From NCBI RefSeq assembly GCF_019884785.1, contig NZ_CP082326.1, positions 3,341,355 to 3,405,354 of the forward strand: 64,000 nt of DNA, given 5' to 3'. This document shows positions 15,595 through 25,045 of this stretch, in pieces. A model generated the notes under the pieces. The model made no database searches and had not been told where the DNA came from. It worked only from the letters and a program-made list of their open reading frames with translations. A program made the position numbers and the translations under genes. How positions within the stretch are numbered: the first letter of the stretch is position 1; each line of letters opens with the position of its first letter. Source of the stretch: Crassaminicella profunda (GTDB lineage Bacteria > Bacillota > Clostridia > Peptostreptococcales > Thermotaleaceae).

Positions 15595-17099
15595 ATAAAA
15601 TAAAGGCTTTTTTGAACATGGGCTAACTGATCAAAGGATGCCTTTAAAACATCATATAATTGATGATACATCTTATAATACTGGATATATGCATACACCT
15701 TTTCTTTATTGGGAACATAGGTTTTCTTTACATGAATAAGCTTACTACATGCATTTTCAACTGTATCAAAAGTTCCATTTCCTACACTTGCTAAAATAGC
15801 AGCACCTAATGCTCCTCCTTGATCTGTATATAAAGTACTTATTTTTTGATCAAAGACATTAGTAAGTATATCCATCCAAAGATTACTTTGTGCACCTCCA
15901 CCAATTGCTCTTATATCCTCTACAGGTATTTTTAACTCCTTAAGTATTTGGAAAGAATCTCTTAATCCAAAGGCTACCCCCTCCAAAATAGCTCTCGTCA
16001 TATCTCCTCTAGAATGACTCATAGTTAACCCAATAAAGACTCCCTTTGCATTAGGATCAGCATAAGGTGTTCTTTCCCCCATCAAATAAGGTAAAAAAAT
16101 TAAACCCTTGCTACCTATAGGTGAATTTTCTGCTTCTGTGAGAAGCTCCTCAAAGGCTACCCCCTTATGAATCTCTTCTACCCACCATTTTAAGCAGCTA
16201 GCTGCTGAAAGCATCACACCCATAGAATGATATTTACCATTTGCATGACAAAAAGCATGGAGTCTGTTTTCTTTATCTACTCTATACTCATTATGTGATG
16301 CAAAAACTACACCAGATGTTCCTAATGTAACTGAAGCAATCCCTTCCTTAACTGTACCTGTTCCAATAGCCCCTGCTGCTTGATCTCCTGCGCCTCCAAC
16401 AACAGCGATTTCCCCTTTTAATCCTAGTATATTTTTTATCCCCTCTGTAAGGTACCCAGTAATTTCATAGGATTCATATAATTTTGGCAAAACACTTTCC
16501 TTCATCTGTAAAAATTCTAACATTTCCTTTGACCAATTTCGTTTTTTTACATCTAATAAAAGCATTCCTGAAGCATCTGATACATCTGTTGCATATTCCC
16601 CTGTTAATTTTAATCGAATATAATCTTTTGGAAGAAGGATATGAGCTATTTTTTCATATAACTTAGGCTTATGCTTTTTAAGCCATAATATTTTCGGTGC
16701 TGTAAAACCTGTTAAAGCTTTATTCCCTGTGTACTGCGTTAATTTTTCCTGTCCAAAATAATTGGTGATTTCATGGCATTCTTCCTGGGTTCTTTGGTCA
16801 CACCAAAGTATAGCAGGATGCAATACTTGATCATTCTCATCAAGAGCTACCAATCCATGCATTTGACCACTAAACCCTATGGCTTTTACAGTATCTTTTT
16901 TACAGCAGCCCTTTTCCATCAAATTTTTAATACAATCCTTCGTAGCCTTCCACCAATCTTCAGGATTTTGTTCAGCCCAATTTATTTTAGGATAATCAAC
17001 AGAATATCCCCTTGATTCTTCTCCTAATAAATCACCTTTCTCATTGATAAGAATAATTTTCACAGAAGATGTTCCCAAATCAATGCCTAAAAAACTCAC
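15591..17099 (-). CDS. xylB: Xylulokinase
   Basis: This 502-residue FGGY kinase phosphorylates D-xylulose to xylulose 5-phosphate. Motifs are FLGIDLGTSSVKIILI (phosphate 1), AIGFSGQMHGLVALD, AILWCDQRTQEEC, IAVVGGAGDQAAGAIGTG, VTLGTSGVVF (phosphate 2) and IRAIGGGAQSNLWMDILTNVF near the end. The start is GTG with AAGGAGGGAAGAAA upstream. It follows the ROK regulator by 12 bases in the operon xylA-xylR-xylB. It converges functionally with xylA to feed the pentose phosphate pathway. No xylose importer gene is present in the window. Confidence 0.92.
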   Translation of the reverse strand: MSFLGIDLGTSSVKIILINEKGDLLGEESRGYSVDYPKINWAEQNPEDWWKATKDCIKNLMEKGCCKKDTVKAIGFSGQMHGLVALDENDQVLHPAILWCDQRTQEECHEITNYFGQEKLTQYTGNKALTGFTAPKILWLKKHKPKLYEKIAHILLPKDYIRLKLTGEYATDVSDASGMLLLDVKKRNWSKEMLEFLQMKESVLPKLYESYEITGYLTEGIKNILGLKGEIAVVGGAGDQAAGAIGTGTVKEGIASVTLGTSGVVFASHNEYRVDKENRLHAFCHANGKYHSMGVMLSAASCLKWWVEEIHKGVAFEELLTEAENSPIGSKGLIFLPYLMGERTPYADPNAKGVFIGLTMSHSRGDMTRAILEGVAFGLRDSFQILKELKIPVEDIRAIGGGAQSNLWMDILTNVFDQKISTLYTDQGGALGAAILASVGNGTFDTVENACSKLIHVKKTYVPNKEKVYAYIQYYKMYHQLYDVLKASFDQLAHVQKSLYFI

Positions 17100-17111
17100 T
17101 TTCTTCCCTCC

Positions 17112-18290
17112 TTAAATTGCTTTATTATTCATATTAAATAGATCTTGTATGGCTAAAATACCCGCCCCAAGCAATGACGCTTTTTCTTTGAGTTGAGAGA
17201 ATCCAATACGAATTCCCTGCATTCCATAAAAGGTACTTTCTTTACCCAACTTTTCTATCAACTTTTCTTTATAAACCCCTTCATATTTGCTTATTTCTCC
17301 ACCAATAATAATATATTCTGGTGATAAAGCTAAAATAATATTTTCTATCCCTATACATAGATAATCTAAATATCGATCTAGTACTTTTATAGCTACTTCA
17401 TTACCTTCCTGAAAATACTCAAAAAACTGAGTTACTGATTCAATTCTTTGTTTCGAAAAAGTATTAAATCGTTCAATAAGTGCACGCTCCGAAGCATATA
17501 ACTCCCAGCATCCCGTTCTACCACAATTACATTTTATTTTTTCATCTGTGACACGCATATGTCCAAATTCTCCAGCTTTCTTACTTATACTTTTATACAA
17601 GTAATTCTGAATAATAATGCCTGTCCCTACACCTTCTGTAATAGATATATAGACTAGATTATTTTTCCCTTTTCCATGTCCTAAGGTTCTTTCACCTATT
17701 GCAGCTGCATTTGCTTCATTCTCAATATAAATGGGCATGCCAAAGATTTCTTTATAAGGTTTAAAGTCAAAATTTTTCACCTTAAGATTTGGGGCATTTT
17801 CTAAAATCAACGCTTCTTCATTAATAATGCCAGGTAATGAAAATCCTACTCCTAAAATATTTTCTTTCTTTATTTTTTCTTTTTCAATGATTGTTTCTAT
17901 AATCTTTTTACTCTCTTTAATGATTGCTTCAAATGAATTTATTTTTTCCTTTAAGGCTATTTCCTCTTCAACTAAGATTTCTGATTCTAAATTGATGAGG
18001 ACAATCTTCATTTTTCTTGGAGAAATATCTACACCAAATGAATATCTTGCATTAGGATTAAATCGAATAATTACTGGCTTTCTACCTCCCGTAGATTCAG
18101 CCACACCTGCTTCTTTAACCAATCCTTCTTCTAAAAGCTTGCTGATATTACTAATGACTGTAGGGATACTTAAATTTAATTGTTTAGCAATTTCTTGCTT
18201 TGTCATTTCTCCTTTTTCTGCAATAAAATTTAATATTCTTGTTCTATTTGAAAGTTTAATTGCTTGCTGATTGATCTGAAATTCAAACAT
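17112..18290 (-). CDS. xylR: ROK family xylose repressor
   Basis: This 392-residue ROK regulator has a winged-helix domain at residues 10-65 (ILNFIAEKGEMTKQEIAKQLNLSIPTVI...), then an ASKHA sugar-binding domain with FGVDISPRKMKIVL, YIENEANAAAIGERTLG and ISITEGVGTGIII. It has the ROK zinc site, His in GEFGHMRV plus Cys254, Cys256 and Cys261 in CNCGRTGC. XylR proteins repress xyl genes until xylose binds. Lying between xylA and xylB on the same strand, it is autoregulated if the boxes at the xylA promoter are its operators. Confidence 0.88.
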   Translation of the reverse strand: MFEFQINQQAIKLSNRTRILNFIAEKGEMTKQEIAKQLNLSIPTVISNISKLLEEGLVKEAGVAESTGGRKPVIIRFNPNARYSFGVDISPRKMKIVLINLESEILVEEEIALKEKINSFEAIIKESKKIIETIIEKEKIKKENILGVGFSLPGIINEEALILENAPNLKVKNFDFKPYKEIFGMPIYIENEANAAAIGERTLGHGKGKNNLVYISITEGVGTGIIIQNYLYKSISKKAGEFGHMRVTDEKIKCNCGRTGCWELYASERALIERFNTFSKQRIESVTQFFEYFQEGNEVAIKVLDRYLDYLCIGIENIILALSPEYIIIGGEISKYEGVYKEKLIEKLGKESTFYGMQGIRIGFSQLKEKASLLGAGILAIQDLFNMNNKAI

Positions 18291-18342
18291 TGCTTTATCA
18301 CCACTTTATAATATTTTTTAATCTTTCTTAAAATATTATATA

Positions 18343-19662
18343 TTATTTCACCTCATAAATATATTGATTTAAAAGGGATTCTAAGTATTCTTGTTTTCCT
18401 GAAGTATTTTTGATCTGATCATTCTTCAATGCATAGGCTGCTAATTTTTCAAATCCTATTTTTCCTTCTACAATATCCTTTCCTATGCCAACGGTGTAGC
18501 TTTCATATCTTTTTTCAATCATAGTTTCAAATACGCCATCCTCTAATAATTTAGCTGCTACTTTTAAGCCCTTTGCAAAAGTATCCATTCCTGCAATATA
18601 TGCATAGAATAAATCTTCCATTTCAAAGGAAGCTCTTCTTACCTTTGCATCAAAATTTAATCCACCTGGTGCTAATCCTCCATTTTTCAATACCTCATAC
18701 ATGGCTAAAGCTGCATCATAAATATTTGTAGGGAATTGATCTGTATCCCATCCAAGTAGTAAATCTCCTTGATTTGCATCAATACTTCCTAATATGCCAT
18801 TAATTCTTGCCATATTCAACTCATGCTGAAAAGTATGTCCTGCTAGCGTTGCATGATTAGCTTCTATGTTCATTTTAAAATGTTTTTCCAAACCATAATT
18901 TCTTAAGAATCCAATTACTGTAGCCACATCAAAATCATATTGATGCTTCGTAGGCTCTTTTGGTTTTGGTTCAATTAAGAATTGTCCTTTAAAACCTATT
19001 TTTTCTGCATAATCTACAGCCATTCTTAAAAATCTGGCTAAATTATCCATCTCTAGCTTACTATCTGTGTTCAAAAGGGTTTCATAACCTTCTCTTCCTC
19101 CCCAGAACACATAATTTTCTCCACCAAGACGTTTTGTAATCTCTAGCATTTTTTTTACCTTTGCTCCACAATAAGCAAAAACATCTGCATTACAAGAAGT
19201 TGCTGCTCCATGTACAAATCTTGGATGGCTAAACATATTGGATGTAGCCCATAAAAGCTTTATACCCGTTTGTTTTTGTAATTTTTCTAAGTAATCTGCC
19301 ATTTCGTCTATATTTTGTAGGGTTTCCTTTAATGTCTCTCCTTCTGGTGCCACATCCACGTCATGAAAACAATAATACTCAATTCCTAGTGCCTCCATAA
19401 ACTGAAAGCCTATATCTGCCCTTTTTTTAGCAAGCTCCATTCCACTTAGTTTATCCCAAGAACGTATATTAGTTCCTGCTCCAAAGGGATCCATTCCTGT
19501 CCCTGTTAATGTATGCCAATAACTCATTGCAAATCGTAAATGTTCTTTCATTGGTTTTTTATATACTACTTCTTCTGGATTATAATACTTAAATGCTAAT
19601 GGATTTTTTGAATCTGATCCTTCATACTTAATTTTTCCTATTTTTTGAAATAATTGTTCCAT
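18343..19662 (-). CDS. xylA: Xylose isomerase
   Basis: This 439-residue class II (long) xylose isomerase converts D-xylose to D-xylulose in the cytoplasm. Family signatures include [36 protein letters not shown] (active-site His), [28 protein letters not shown] (metal Glu), [19 protein letters not shown] (metal Glu/His) and GSIDANQGD (metal Asp). AGGAGGAGCGT precedes the ATG. It is the first gene of the xyl operon, 52 bases ahead of xylR, with a near-consensus promoter and two operator-like boxes upstream. Confidence 0.95.
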   Translation of the reverse strand: MEQLFQKIGKIKYEGSDSKNPLAFKYYNPEEVVYKKPMKEHLRFAMSYWHTLTGTGMDPFGAGTNIRSWDKLSGMELAKKRADIGFQFMEALGIEYYCFHDVDVAPEGETLKETLQNIDEMADYLEKLQKQTGIKLLWATSNMFSHPRFVHGAATSCNADVFAYCGAKVKKMLEITKRLGGENYVFWGGREGYETLLNTDSKLEMDNLARFLRMAVDYAEKIGFKGQFLIEPKPKEPTKHQYDFDVATVIGFLRNYGLEKHFKMNIEANHATLAGHTFQHELNMARINGILGSIDANQGDLLLGWDTDQFPTNIYDAALAMYEVLKNGGLAPGGLNFDAKVRRASFEMEDLFYAYIAGMDTFAKGLKVAAKLLEDGVFETMIEKRYESYTVGIGKDIVEGKIGFEKLAAYALKNDQIKNTSGKQEYLESLLNQYIYEVK

Positions 19663-19687
19663 ACGCTCCTCCTACGACTTTTTAAAT

Positions 19688-19705
19688 CGATTTTAATAAG
19701 TTTGT
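19688..19705. promoter_or_regulatory. Degenerate XylR-type box downstream of the xylA promoter
   Basis: CGATTTTAATAAGTTTGT matches the repeated 18-base box at 14 of 18 positions and lies between the xylA -10 box and the gene. The same spot, TTTAAATCGATTTTAA, also resembles a catabolite-response (cre) element. Confidence 0.5.
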
Positions 19706-19730
19706 AAAAAAAAAGAAAATGTTTTCCTAG

Positions 19731-19759
19731 ATTATATAATAACAACGTTACTTTTTCAA
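19731..19759 (-). promoter_or_regulatory. SigA promoter of the xyl operon
   Basis: TTGAAA (19754-19759) and TATAAT (19731-19736) on the minus strand have a 17-base spacer. The exact 18-base XylR-type box touches the -35 element. Confidence 0.85.
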
Positions 19760-19760
19760 G

Positions 19761-19778
19761 TGGTTTTAAAAAGTTTAT
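19761..19778. promoter_or_regulatory. XylR-type box adjoining the xylA -35 element
   Basis: TGGTTTTAAAAAGTTTAT starts one base beyond the -35 hexamer. It is identical to the copy before the antiporter gene. Confidence 0.7.
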
Positions 19779-19878
19779 TTCCATATTTACCTATTATCTC
19801 CACTAACATAGTGGATTATAATTTTTTGAAAATATCTTCATTAAATTTCTTCGCATTCCTTTAAGCATGTGTACACTA

Positions 19879-19887
19879 TGCTATAAT
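19879..19887 (+). promoter_or_regulatory. Extended -10 promoter of the beta-CASP gene
   Basis: TGCTATAAT is an extended -10 element about 35 bases before the start codon. The -35 region is weak (CTTTAA-like). Confidence 0.5.
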
Positions 19888-19921
19888 GTAATAAATTACT
19901 AGATTACGAGGGGGAGTATCT

Positions 19922-21553
19922 ATGAAAATAGAGTTTTTAGGAGCAGCAAAAGTTGTAACAGGTTCTAATTATTTGATCACCACCAATAAATATAAAATAT
20001 TATTAGATTGTGGATTATTTCAAGGGAGTAAACAACTTGAAAAGCTAAATTTCAATGATTTTTCCTTCAATCCTGCTGAAATAGATTTTCTTCTACTCAG
20101 TCATGCTCATATTGACCATAGTGGTAGAATTCCAAAGCTAATAAAGGATGGTTTTAAAGGAACAATCGTAACCACTAAAGCAACGAAGGATTTATGTAAC
20201 ATTATGTTAGTTGATAGCGGACATATTCAAGAATCTGATGCTTTATGGGAAAACAATAAAAGAAAAAGAGCAGGTCTACCTCTTATCGAACCTTTATATA
20301 CAGCTGAAGATGCTAAAATCAGTCTAAATTACTTTGATTCTTATCTTTATGATCAAACCATTGAATTAAACAAAGATATTACCGTTCGTTTCAAAGATGC
20401 TGGTCATATATTAGGCTCCTCTATTATTGAAGTATGGGTTAGAGAAAACAATAAAACTGCCAAAATTGTTTTTACAGGAGACTTAGGAATCAAAAATAAA
20501 CCAATTCTTAAAAATCCTGAGTTCATTGAAGAAGCTGATTATCTCATTATAGAATCTACTTATGGGAATAGACTTCATGAAAAACAAGAAAAAAGGACAA
20601 AGGAATTAATTGAAATCATCAATAAAACAGCATTACGTGGTGGAACTGTCATTATCCCTTCATTTGCCATCAATAGAACTCAAGAACTTATTTATGAACT
20701 CAATAAATATTATGACCATACAGAAGAACTTGAAACCTTTATGAAAGTACCTATATACATAGATAGCCCTATGGCCATATCTGCCACAGAAGTTTATCGG
20801 AACAATTCTTATGGCTTTGATGATGAAACCAAAAAACTTATTCTAAGCGGAGATGATCCTTTTCATTTTGAAAATCTTTACTATGTAAATAGTCAACAAG
20901 AATCTATGAGATTGAATAGCCAGTCCTACCCAAAGGTAATTATTTCTGCCAGTGGTATGTGTACAGCAGGAAGGGTTCGACATCATTTAAAACATAATTT
21001 ATGGAAGAAAAAAAACAGCGTAGTTTTTGTAGGCTATCAAGCAGAAGGAACATTAGGTCGCCAACTAAAAGAAGGCGCAAAAAAGGTTAAACTTCTTGGT
21101 GAAAAAATTTCTGTTGAAGCTGAAATTTATAGCATTGAAGGTTTTTCAGGGCATGCAGATCAAAAAGATTTATTAGATTGGTTAAAGGGTTTTAAAAAAT
21201 TACCTAAAAGAATATTTGTTGTCCATGGAGAAGAAGAATCTGCTGAAGACTTTTCAAAATTAATTGAAGACCAATTTGGTATTCAAACAATCGTTCCAAA
21301 TATGGGCTATGTATTTGAAATCAAAGATGATCTATTAAAAAGCCATTCAGGAGAAATCCTAGAACCCTTAAAGAAAAAGGAAAATATTATAAAAGAACTT
21401 CAAGAAGTTTATGATACCTTTGATCATTTAGTTCATAAAACAGATTTATTAATCGATGAAAAAGTTTTAAAGAAAGATTATGCACAACTAAAAAATAAGC
21501 TTTTAGATTTGAATCAAAAGCTATTAGATATTAATATGCTCATTAGTAAATAA
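19922..21553 (+). CDS. Beta-CASP metallo-beta-lactamase-fold ribonuclease-like protein
   Basis: This 543-residue protein carries the metallo-beta-lactamase motifs LLSHAHIDHSGRIPKL, DAGHILGSSIIEV and VFTGDLGIKNKP. It also has the beta-CASP motifs IIPSFAINRTQELI, IIISASGMCTAGRVRHHL and EGFSGHADQKDLLDWL with VVHGE. This matches the bacterial/archaeal CPSF-like group (YSH1/COG1236), presumed RNA endo- or exonucleases. About 80 residues of Lys/Glu/Leu-rich helix follow the core (from about 460). GAGGGGGAGTATCT precedes the ATG. It is transcribed towards the injection-system ATPase but probably independently. Confidence 0.85.
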   Translation: MKIEFLGAAKVVTGSNYLITTNKYKILLDCGLFQGSKQLEKLNFNDFSFNPAEIDFLLLSHAHIDHSGRIPKLIKDGFKGTIVTTKATKDLCNIMLVDSGHIQESDALWENNKRKRAGLPLIEPLYTAEDAKISLNYFDSYLYDQTIELNKDITVRFKDAGHILGSSIIEVWVRENNKTAKIVFTGDLGIKNKPILKNPEFIEEADYLIIESTYGNRLHEKQEKRTKELIEIINKTALRGGTVIIPSFAINRTQELIYELNKYYDHTEELETFMKVPIYIDSPMAISATEVYRNNSYGFDDETKKLILSGDDPFHFENLYYVNSQQESMRLNSQSYPKVIISASGMCTAGRVRHHLKHNLWKKKNSVVFVGYQAEGTLGRQLKEGAKKVKLLGEKISVEAEIYSIEGFSGHADQKDLLDWLKGFKKLPKRIFVVHGEEESAEDFSKLIEDQFGIQTIVPNMGYVFEIKDDLLKSHSGEILEPLKKKENIIKELQEVYDTFDHLVHKTDLLIDEKVLKKDYAQLKNKLLDLNQKLLDINMLISK

Positions 21554-21590
21554 ACTGATTGTATAGCATTTATATAGAAATGAAAAGAAA

Positions 21591-21638
21591 ATTCCATGAT
21601 ATAATCTTTAAAACCATTTGATTATTATATCATGGAAT
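21591..21638. promoter_or_regulatory. Perfect 15-base inverted repeat before the AAA+ gene
   Basis: The arms ATTCCATGATATAAT and ATTATATCATGGAAT are separated by 18 bases. No T-tract follows on either side, so an operator or mRNA hairpin is as likely as a terminator. It sits about 40 bases before the ATPase start. Confidence 0.6.
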
Positions 21639-21678
21639 GATAGTATAAATTTACAAATTATGTTAGCGTGGTGAACCT

Positions 21679-23862
21679 ATGAAAAATTTATTTGAAAACA
21701 AATTTGATATCTATCTCATGGATCAACCTTATCAAGATCATTTTGAGCAATTAAATGACTATATGAAGCTTGTAGATTTAAAAATTTATTTATTGTATGA
21801 GCAAAATGGTGATACACACAAAAAAAATAATCCATTCAAAGAAAAAATTATATCAGATAAAGAGGTTTCAAATATTTTCAATACAAATATGAAAGATCCC
21901 TCTAAAGAAATACATACGATTAAAGAAGCTATCAAAAAATCTGAGGCTTATATAGACAGTCGTAAAATGGAAAGTCTAAGGAATAATGTATTTTTGCCTT
22001 TAGAATACATTTGTACTGTATTTGAGCTAACAAGTTTTGAAAAGCATTGTTTCCTATTAAGCTTAATAGTAGAAATAAATAGGAAGTATGAAAAACTCTA
22101 CGGATATTTCCAAGATGATGTTACCTATAAGCTCCCTACTCTAGACCTTTGTTTAAAATTGTTTACAGATGATCATCCTGTAAAATTAAAACTATTATCT
22201 ACCCTTCATTCAGAAAATAAGCTTTTAAAATATTTTTTTAAAGAGTCTCCTACTACAGAAAAATCCATATTGTCTCGAAAACTCAAATTAGAACAAAGAT
22301 TTCTAGATTTTATTTTAAATCCTAGTGTCCCTTTCAAAAATTTAGAAGCTTATTGTAAACTATTTTTTTATACAAATCATGTGCCTTCCTTATTAACAGA
22401 TACAGCTGTCCAGAAAAAGCTTCATACTTTTATTGAAAATAGCCTAGATGAAAATATTCTATTTTTTCTACACGGTCCTAAAGGAATAGGCAAAAGATTA
22501 CATATAAAACATTTTTGTAAACATTTTAAGCAAAATGCTTTATTCGTTGATTTAGCTTATTTTGAAAAAAACAATACTTCCTTTGAGGGATTGGTAAAAG
22601 ATATTTGTAGAGAATCTATCCTTCAGCAAGCTGTCCTATGCTTTTATAATTTTCATACTTTACTAGATGAAGAAAATCCATCCACATACAAAATAGATCA
22701 ATTATTGAAAGAACTAGATACTTTTTCAAAAATCATATTTATTACTTCAGAAAAGCTTTGGAGGCCTGATAAAGATTTGGACTATGCTTTTATGGATCTT
22801 TCCTTTGATCTACCTAATCAAGCTGTTCGAAAAGAGATTTGGGAAACCTTCAGCGAGTCTTATTCCTTTGATGATCCTTCGATTTTTTCAGATTTAGCAA
22901 ACAAATTCCAGTTTTCCCCATATCAGATTGAAAAAGCTCTACTAGATGCAAAAAATATTGCTCGATTAAATACTTCAGAAAATATTGATACAAACACAAT
23001 CTACAAAGCATGCTATAATCAAGTTCTTCATCATTTAGAGAAAAAGGCTACCCTTATTCATCCTATATATAACTGGAATGATCTCATATTGCCCAATGAA
23101 CAGCTTGAAGCTATGAAAAATGCTTGTAATCAAGTAAAATACAGACATATTGTTTATCAGAAATGGGGTTACGAACAAAAATTATCTTACGGAAAAGGTT
23201 TAAGTATATTGTTTACAGGTCCTCCTGGTACTGGAAAAACCATGGCTTCCCAAGTGATTGCCAATGAATTGTATTTAGAAATATATAAGGTAGACCTATC
23301 TCAAATGGTTAGCAAATATATTGGTGAAACAGAAAAAAATTTAAAGGAATTATTTGATGAAGCAAAAAAAAGCAATACCATATTGCTTTTTGATGAAGCC
23401 GATGCTCTATTTGGGAAGCGTTCTGAAGTAAAGGATTCCCATGATCGCTATGCCAATGTGGAAACCTCCTTTTTACTTCAAAAAATGGAAGAACACACAG
23501 GCATCACCATTATGACAACAAACTATTTAGAAAACATTGATCCAGCCTTTATGAGAAGAATAAACTACGTCATCCATTTTCCATTTCCTAGTGAAAATTA
23601 CCGAAAAGAAATATGGATGTCCATTTTCCCTGAAAAAACCCCTTTAAAAAATAATATAGACTTTGATTTTCTTTCCAACAAATTTGAACTTTCAGGTGGA
23701 AATATAAAAAACATTGCTGTTTCTTCTGCTTTTTTAGCAGCTCATAAGAAAGAACCTATAGGCATGAATCATATTTTGTATTCCATTAAACATGAACTTC
23801 GTAAGCAAGGAAAAATCCTCTTAAAAGAGGATTTTGGAGAGTATGATTATTTTCTAGATTAA
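21679..23862 (+). CDS. Afp15-like AAA+ ATPase of the contractile injection system
   Basis: This 727-residue protein has an N-terminal helical region and two AAA domains. The first has a degenerate P-loop, GPKGIGKR at 266-273 (Arg in place of Ser/Thr). The second is intact: Walker A GPPGTGKT at 514-521, Walker B LLFDEADALFG (Asp572, Glu573), sensor region TIMTTNYLENIDPAFMRRI. This matches the ATPase found in almost every Afp/PVC-type locus, believed to help assembly or maturation. It is the only core gene on the plus strand and its stop overlaps the stop of the PAAR-like gene by four bases. The ribosome site (GTGGTG) is weak. Confidence 0.9.
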   Translation: MKNLFENKFDIYLMDQPYQDHFEQLNDYMKLVDLKIYLLYEQNGDTHKKNNPFKEKIISDKEVSNIFNTNMKDPSKEIHTIKEAIKKSEAYIDSRKMESLRNNVFLPLEYICTVFELTSFEKHCFLLSLIVEINRKYEKLYGYFQDDVTYKLPTLDLCLKLFTDDHPVKLKLLSTLHSENKLLKYFFKESPTTEKSILSRKLKLEQRFLDFILNPSVPFKNLEAYCKLFFYTNHVPSLLTDTAVQKKLHTFIENSLDENILFFLHGPKGIGKRLHIKHFCKHFKQNALFVDLAYFEKNNTSFEGLVKDICRESILQQAVLCFYNFHTLLDEENPSTYKIDQLLKELDTFSKIIFITSEKLWRPDKDLDYAFMDLSFDLPNQAVRKEIWETFSESYSFDDPSIFSDLANKFQFSPYQIEKALLDAKNIARLNTSENIDTNTIYKACYNQVLHHLEKKATLIHPIYNWNDLILPNEQLEAMKNACNQVKYRHIVYQKWGYEQKLSYGKGLSILFTGPPGTGKTMASQVIANELYLEIYKVDLSQMVSKYIGETEKNLKELFDEAKKSNTILLFDEADALFGKRSEVKDSHDRYANVETSFLLQKMEEHTGITIMTTNYLENIDPAFMRRINYVIHFPFPSENYRKEIWMSIFPEKTPLKNNIDFDFLSNKFELSGGNIKNIAVSSAFLAAHKKEPIGMNHILYSIKHELRKQGKILLKEDFGEYDYFLD

Positions 23863-24245
23863 GGCACTTGAATAGTTTGTTGCCCTGGATTGGTGATTTG
23901 AATCATCCCGCCCCACATGCATACCAATTTTGAGGTATGATTGAGGGCCGGTTGATTGGCTACTAGCACAGTTGGAGAACCAGGTGCCCAAGGTGTAACA
24001 ATATTTGGTATACATGGCATGGGGGTTAATACCCCAAGGGCAGCTGAAGTAGCTGCCGCTACTTGTGGATTTGCTAAAGACATACACATACCAAAGGGAA
24101 GTATATTCATCATGGGCTTATAGTCCATAATATTGGCTATTGGCATAGCTGTTAATACTTTGTTTTGTGGTGTAACCATCAATGAGCTAGGTGCATTGCC
24201 AAAACTACATTGAAGCATTGCACCAGAACATACTAAAAACCCCAC
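23859..24245 (-). CDS. PAAR-like tip protein (DUF4280 type)
   Basis: This 128-residue Gly/Pro-rich protein begins GFLVCSGAMLQCSFG and has five Cys residues (6, 13, 54, 78, 109) plus His103 in LNHTSKLVCMWGG. The short V-C-GA-L-C start and the AxIMDYKPMMNILPFGMC block match PAAR-like DUF4280 proteins, which are thought to form the sharpened, metal-stabilised tip on a spike. The start is GTG with GAGGTGATAAA upstream. It is the last gene of the second minus-strand block and overlaps the ATPase end on the other strand. Role in the tip is inferred from family and locus. Confidence 0.8.
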   Translation of the reverse strand: MGFLVCSGAMLQCSFGNAPSSLMVTPQNKVLTAMPIANIMDYKPMMNILPFGMCMSLANPQVAAATSAALGVLTPMPCIPNIVTPWAPGSPTVLVANQPALNHTSKLVCMWGGMIQITNPGQQTIQVP

Positions 24246-24249
24246 TTTA

Positions 24250-25035
24250 TCACCTCACCTGGATACTTCCTAAGTCCTTTACTTGACTAGATAAGTATTC
24301 TATTTCATCTTCAAATAATAGATCCTCATCTTGGATAATTATTTTTGCTTTATTTAAATTTTCATTATGATCTTTTATGCATAGGATGAAAAAACCTTTT
24401 TCATCTGTATAGGTATCATATACCCTTAATAGTTCTGTTCCTTTCTCATGTTTATACTTTAAAGGTTTATAAAACTCATAAGTTTTATTTTCTATTTCTT
24501 TTTTTATTGTACATAATTCTTCTTTTCCACTGTCATTGATCCAAAAACTTTTTAAAGTCAAATCTGCATTTTGAGGATTGTTTAAGGTAATTTCTTGTCC
24601 ATCTTTTTTCTCTAGATCCTTTACCATTCTCATTTTGTTCCTCTGGTGAAGGGGAATGATCTTTACTTTTGTACGGATTAAGCCCTTAGAAGATTTTTGT
24701 ATTTTTCCAAGAATACAAGTCATTCCTCTTTTTAAAGGATATCTTCTATTGGGTCTTAATCTTATTTTTACAATAGGGTCTAATGGATTTACTGCCCTTA
24801 AATCAATTGTTTTTTCTTCGTCCATATAAATATTACCTGTAATAACAATCGTACAAATAGCATCTTCCATATTAGTAAATATAAAATATCCATCCTTTTT
24901 TATGATAGGTTTTTTATTTAAATTTTTTATCTCAACCTTAATATTCATCCCTTTTACCACTTCATCAGAGTAATCATCTATACACAAAATAGCCAATGCA
25001 ACTTTATGGTTCACCCTTATTTTTCTTTCATTCAT
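24250..25035 (-). CDS. Injection-system accessory protein with Ig-like/regulatory beta domains
   Basis: I do not recognise a named family. The 261 residues are mostly beta: an N-terminal part (RKIRVNHKVALAILCIDDYSDEVV... DGYFIFTNMEDAICTIVITG) looks like a carboxypeptidase-regulatory/Ig-like sandwich, and a second beta domain (LLRVYDTYTDEKGFFIL) follows. Genes of this kind often adjoin the DUF4255 cap gene in injection-system loci, and here the DUF4255 gene ends 10 bases upstream. It may be a cap partner or a surface decoration. The ATG is chosen over a GTG three codons upstream because AAGGTG precedes it. Confidence 0.6.
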   Translation of the reverse strand: MNERKIRVNHKVALAILCIDDYSDEVVKGMNIKVEIKNLNKKPIIKKDGYFIFTNMEDAICTIVITGNIYMDEEKTIDLRAVNPLDPIVKIRLRPNRRYPLKRGMTCILGKIQKSSKGLIRTKVKIIPLHQRNKMRMVKDLEKKDGQEITLNNPQNADLTLKSFWINDSGKEELCTIKKEIENKTYEFYKPLKYKHEKGTELLRVYDTYTDEKGFFILCIKDHNENLNKAKIIIQDEDLLFEDEIEYLSSQVKDLGSIQVR

Positions 25036-25045
25036 TTTTTTCACC

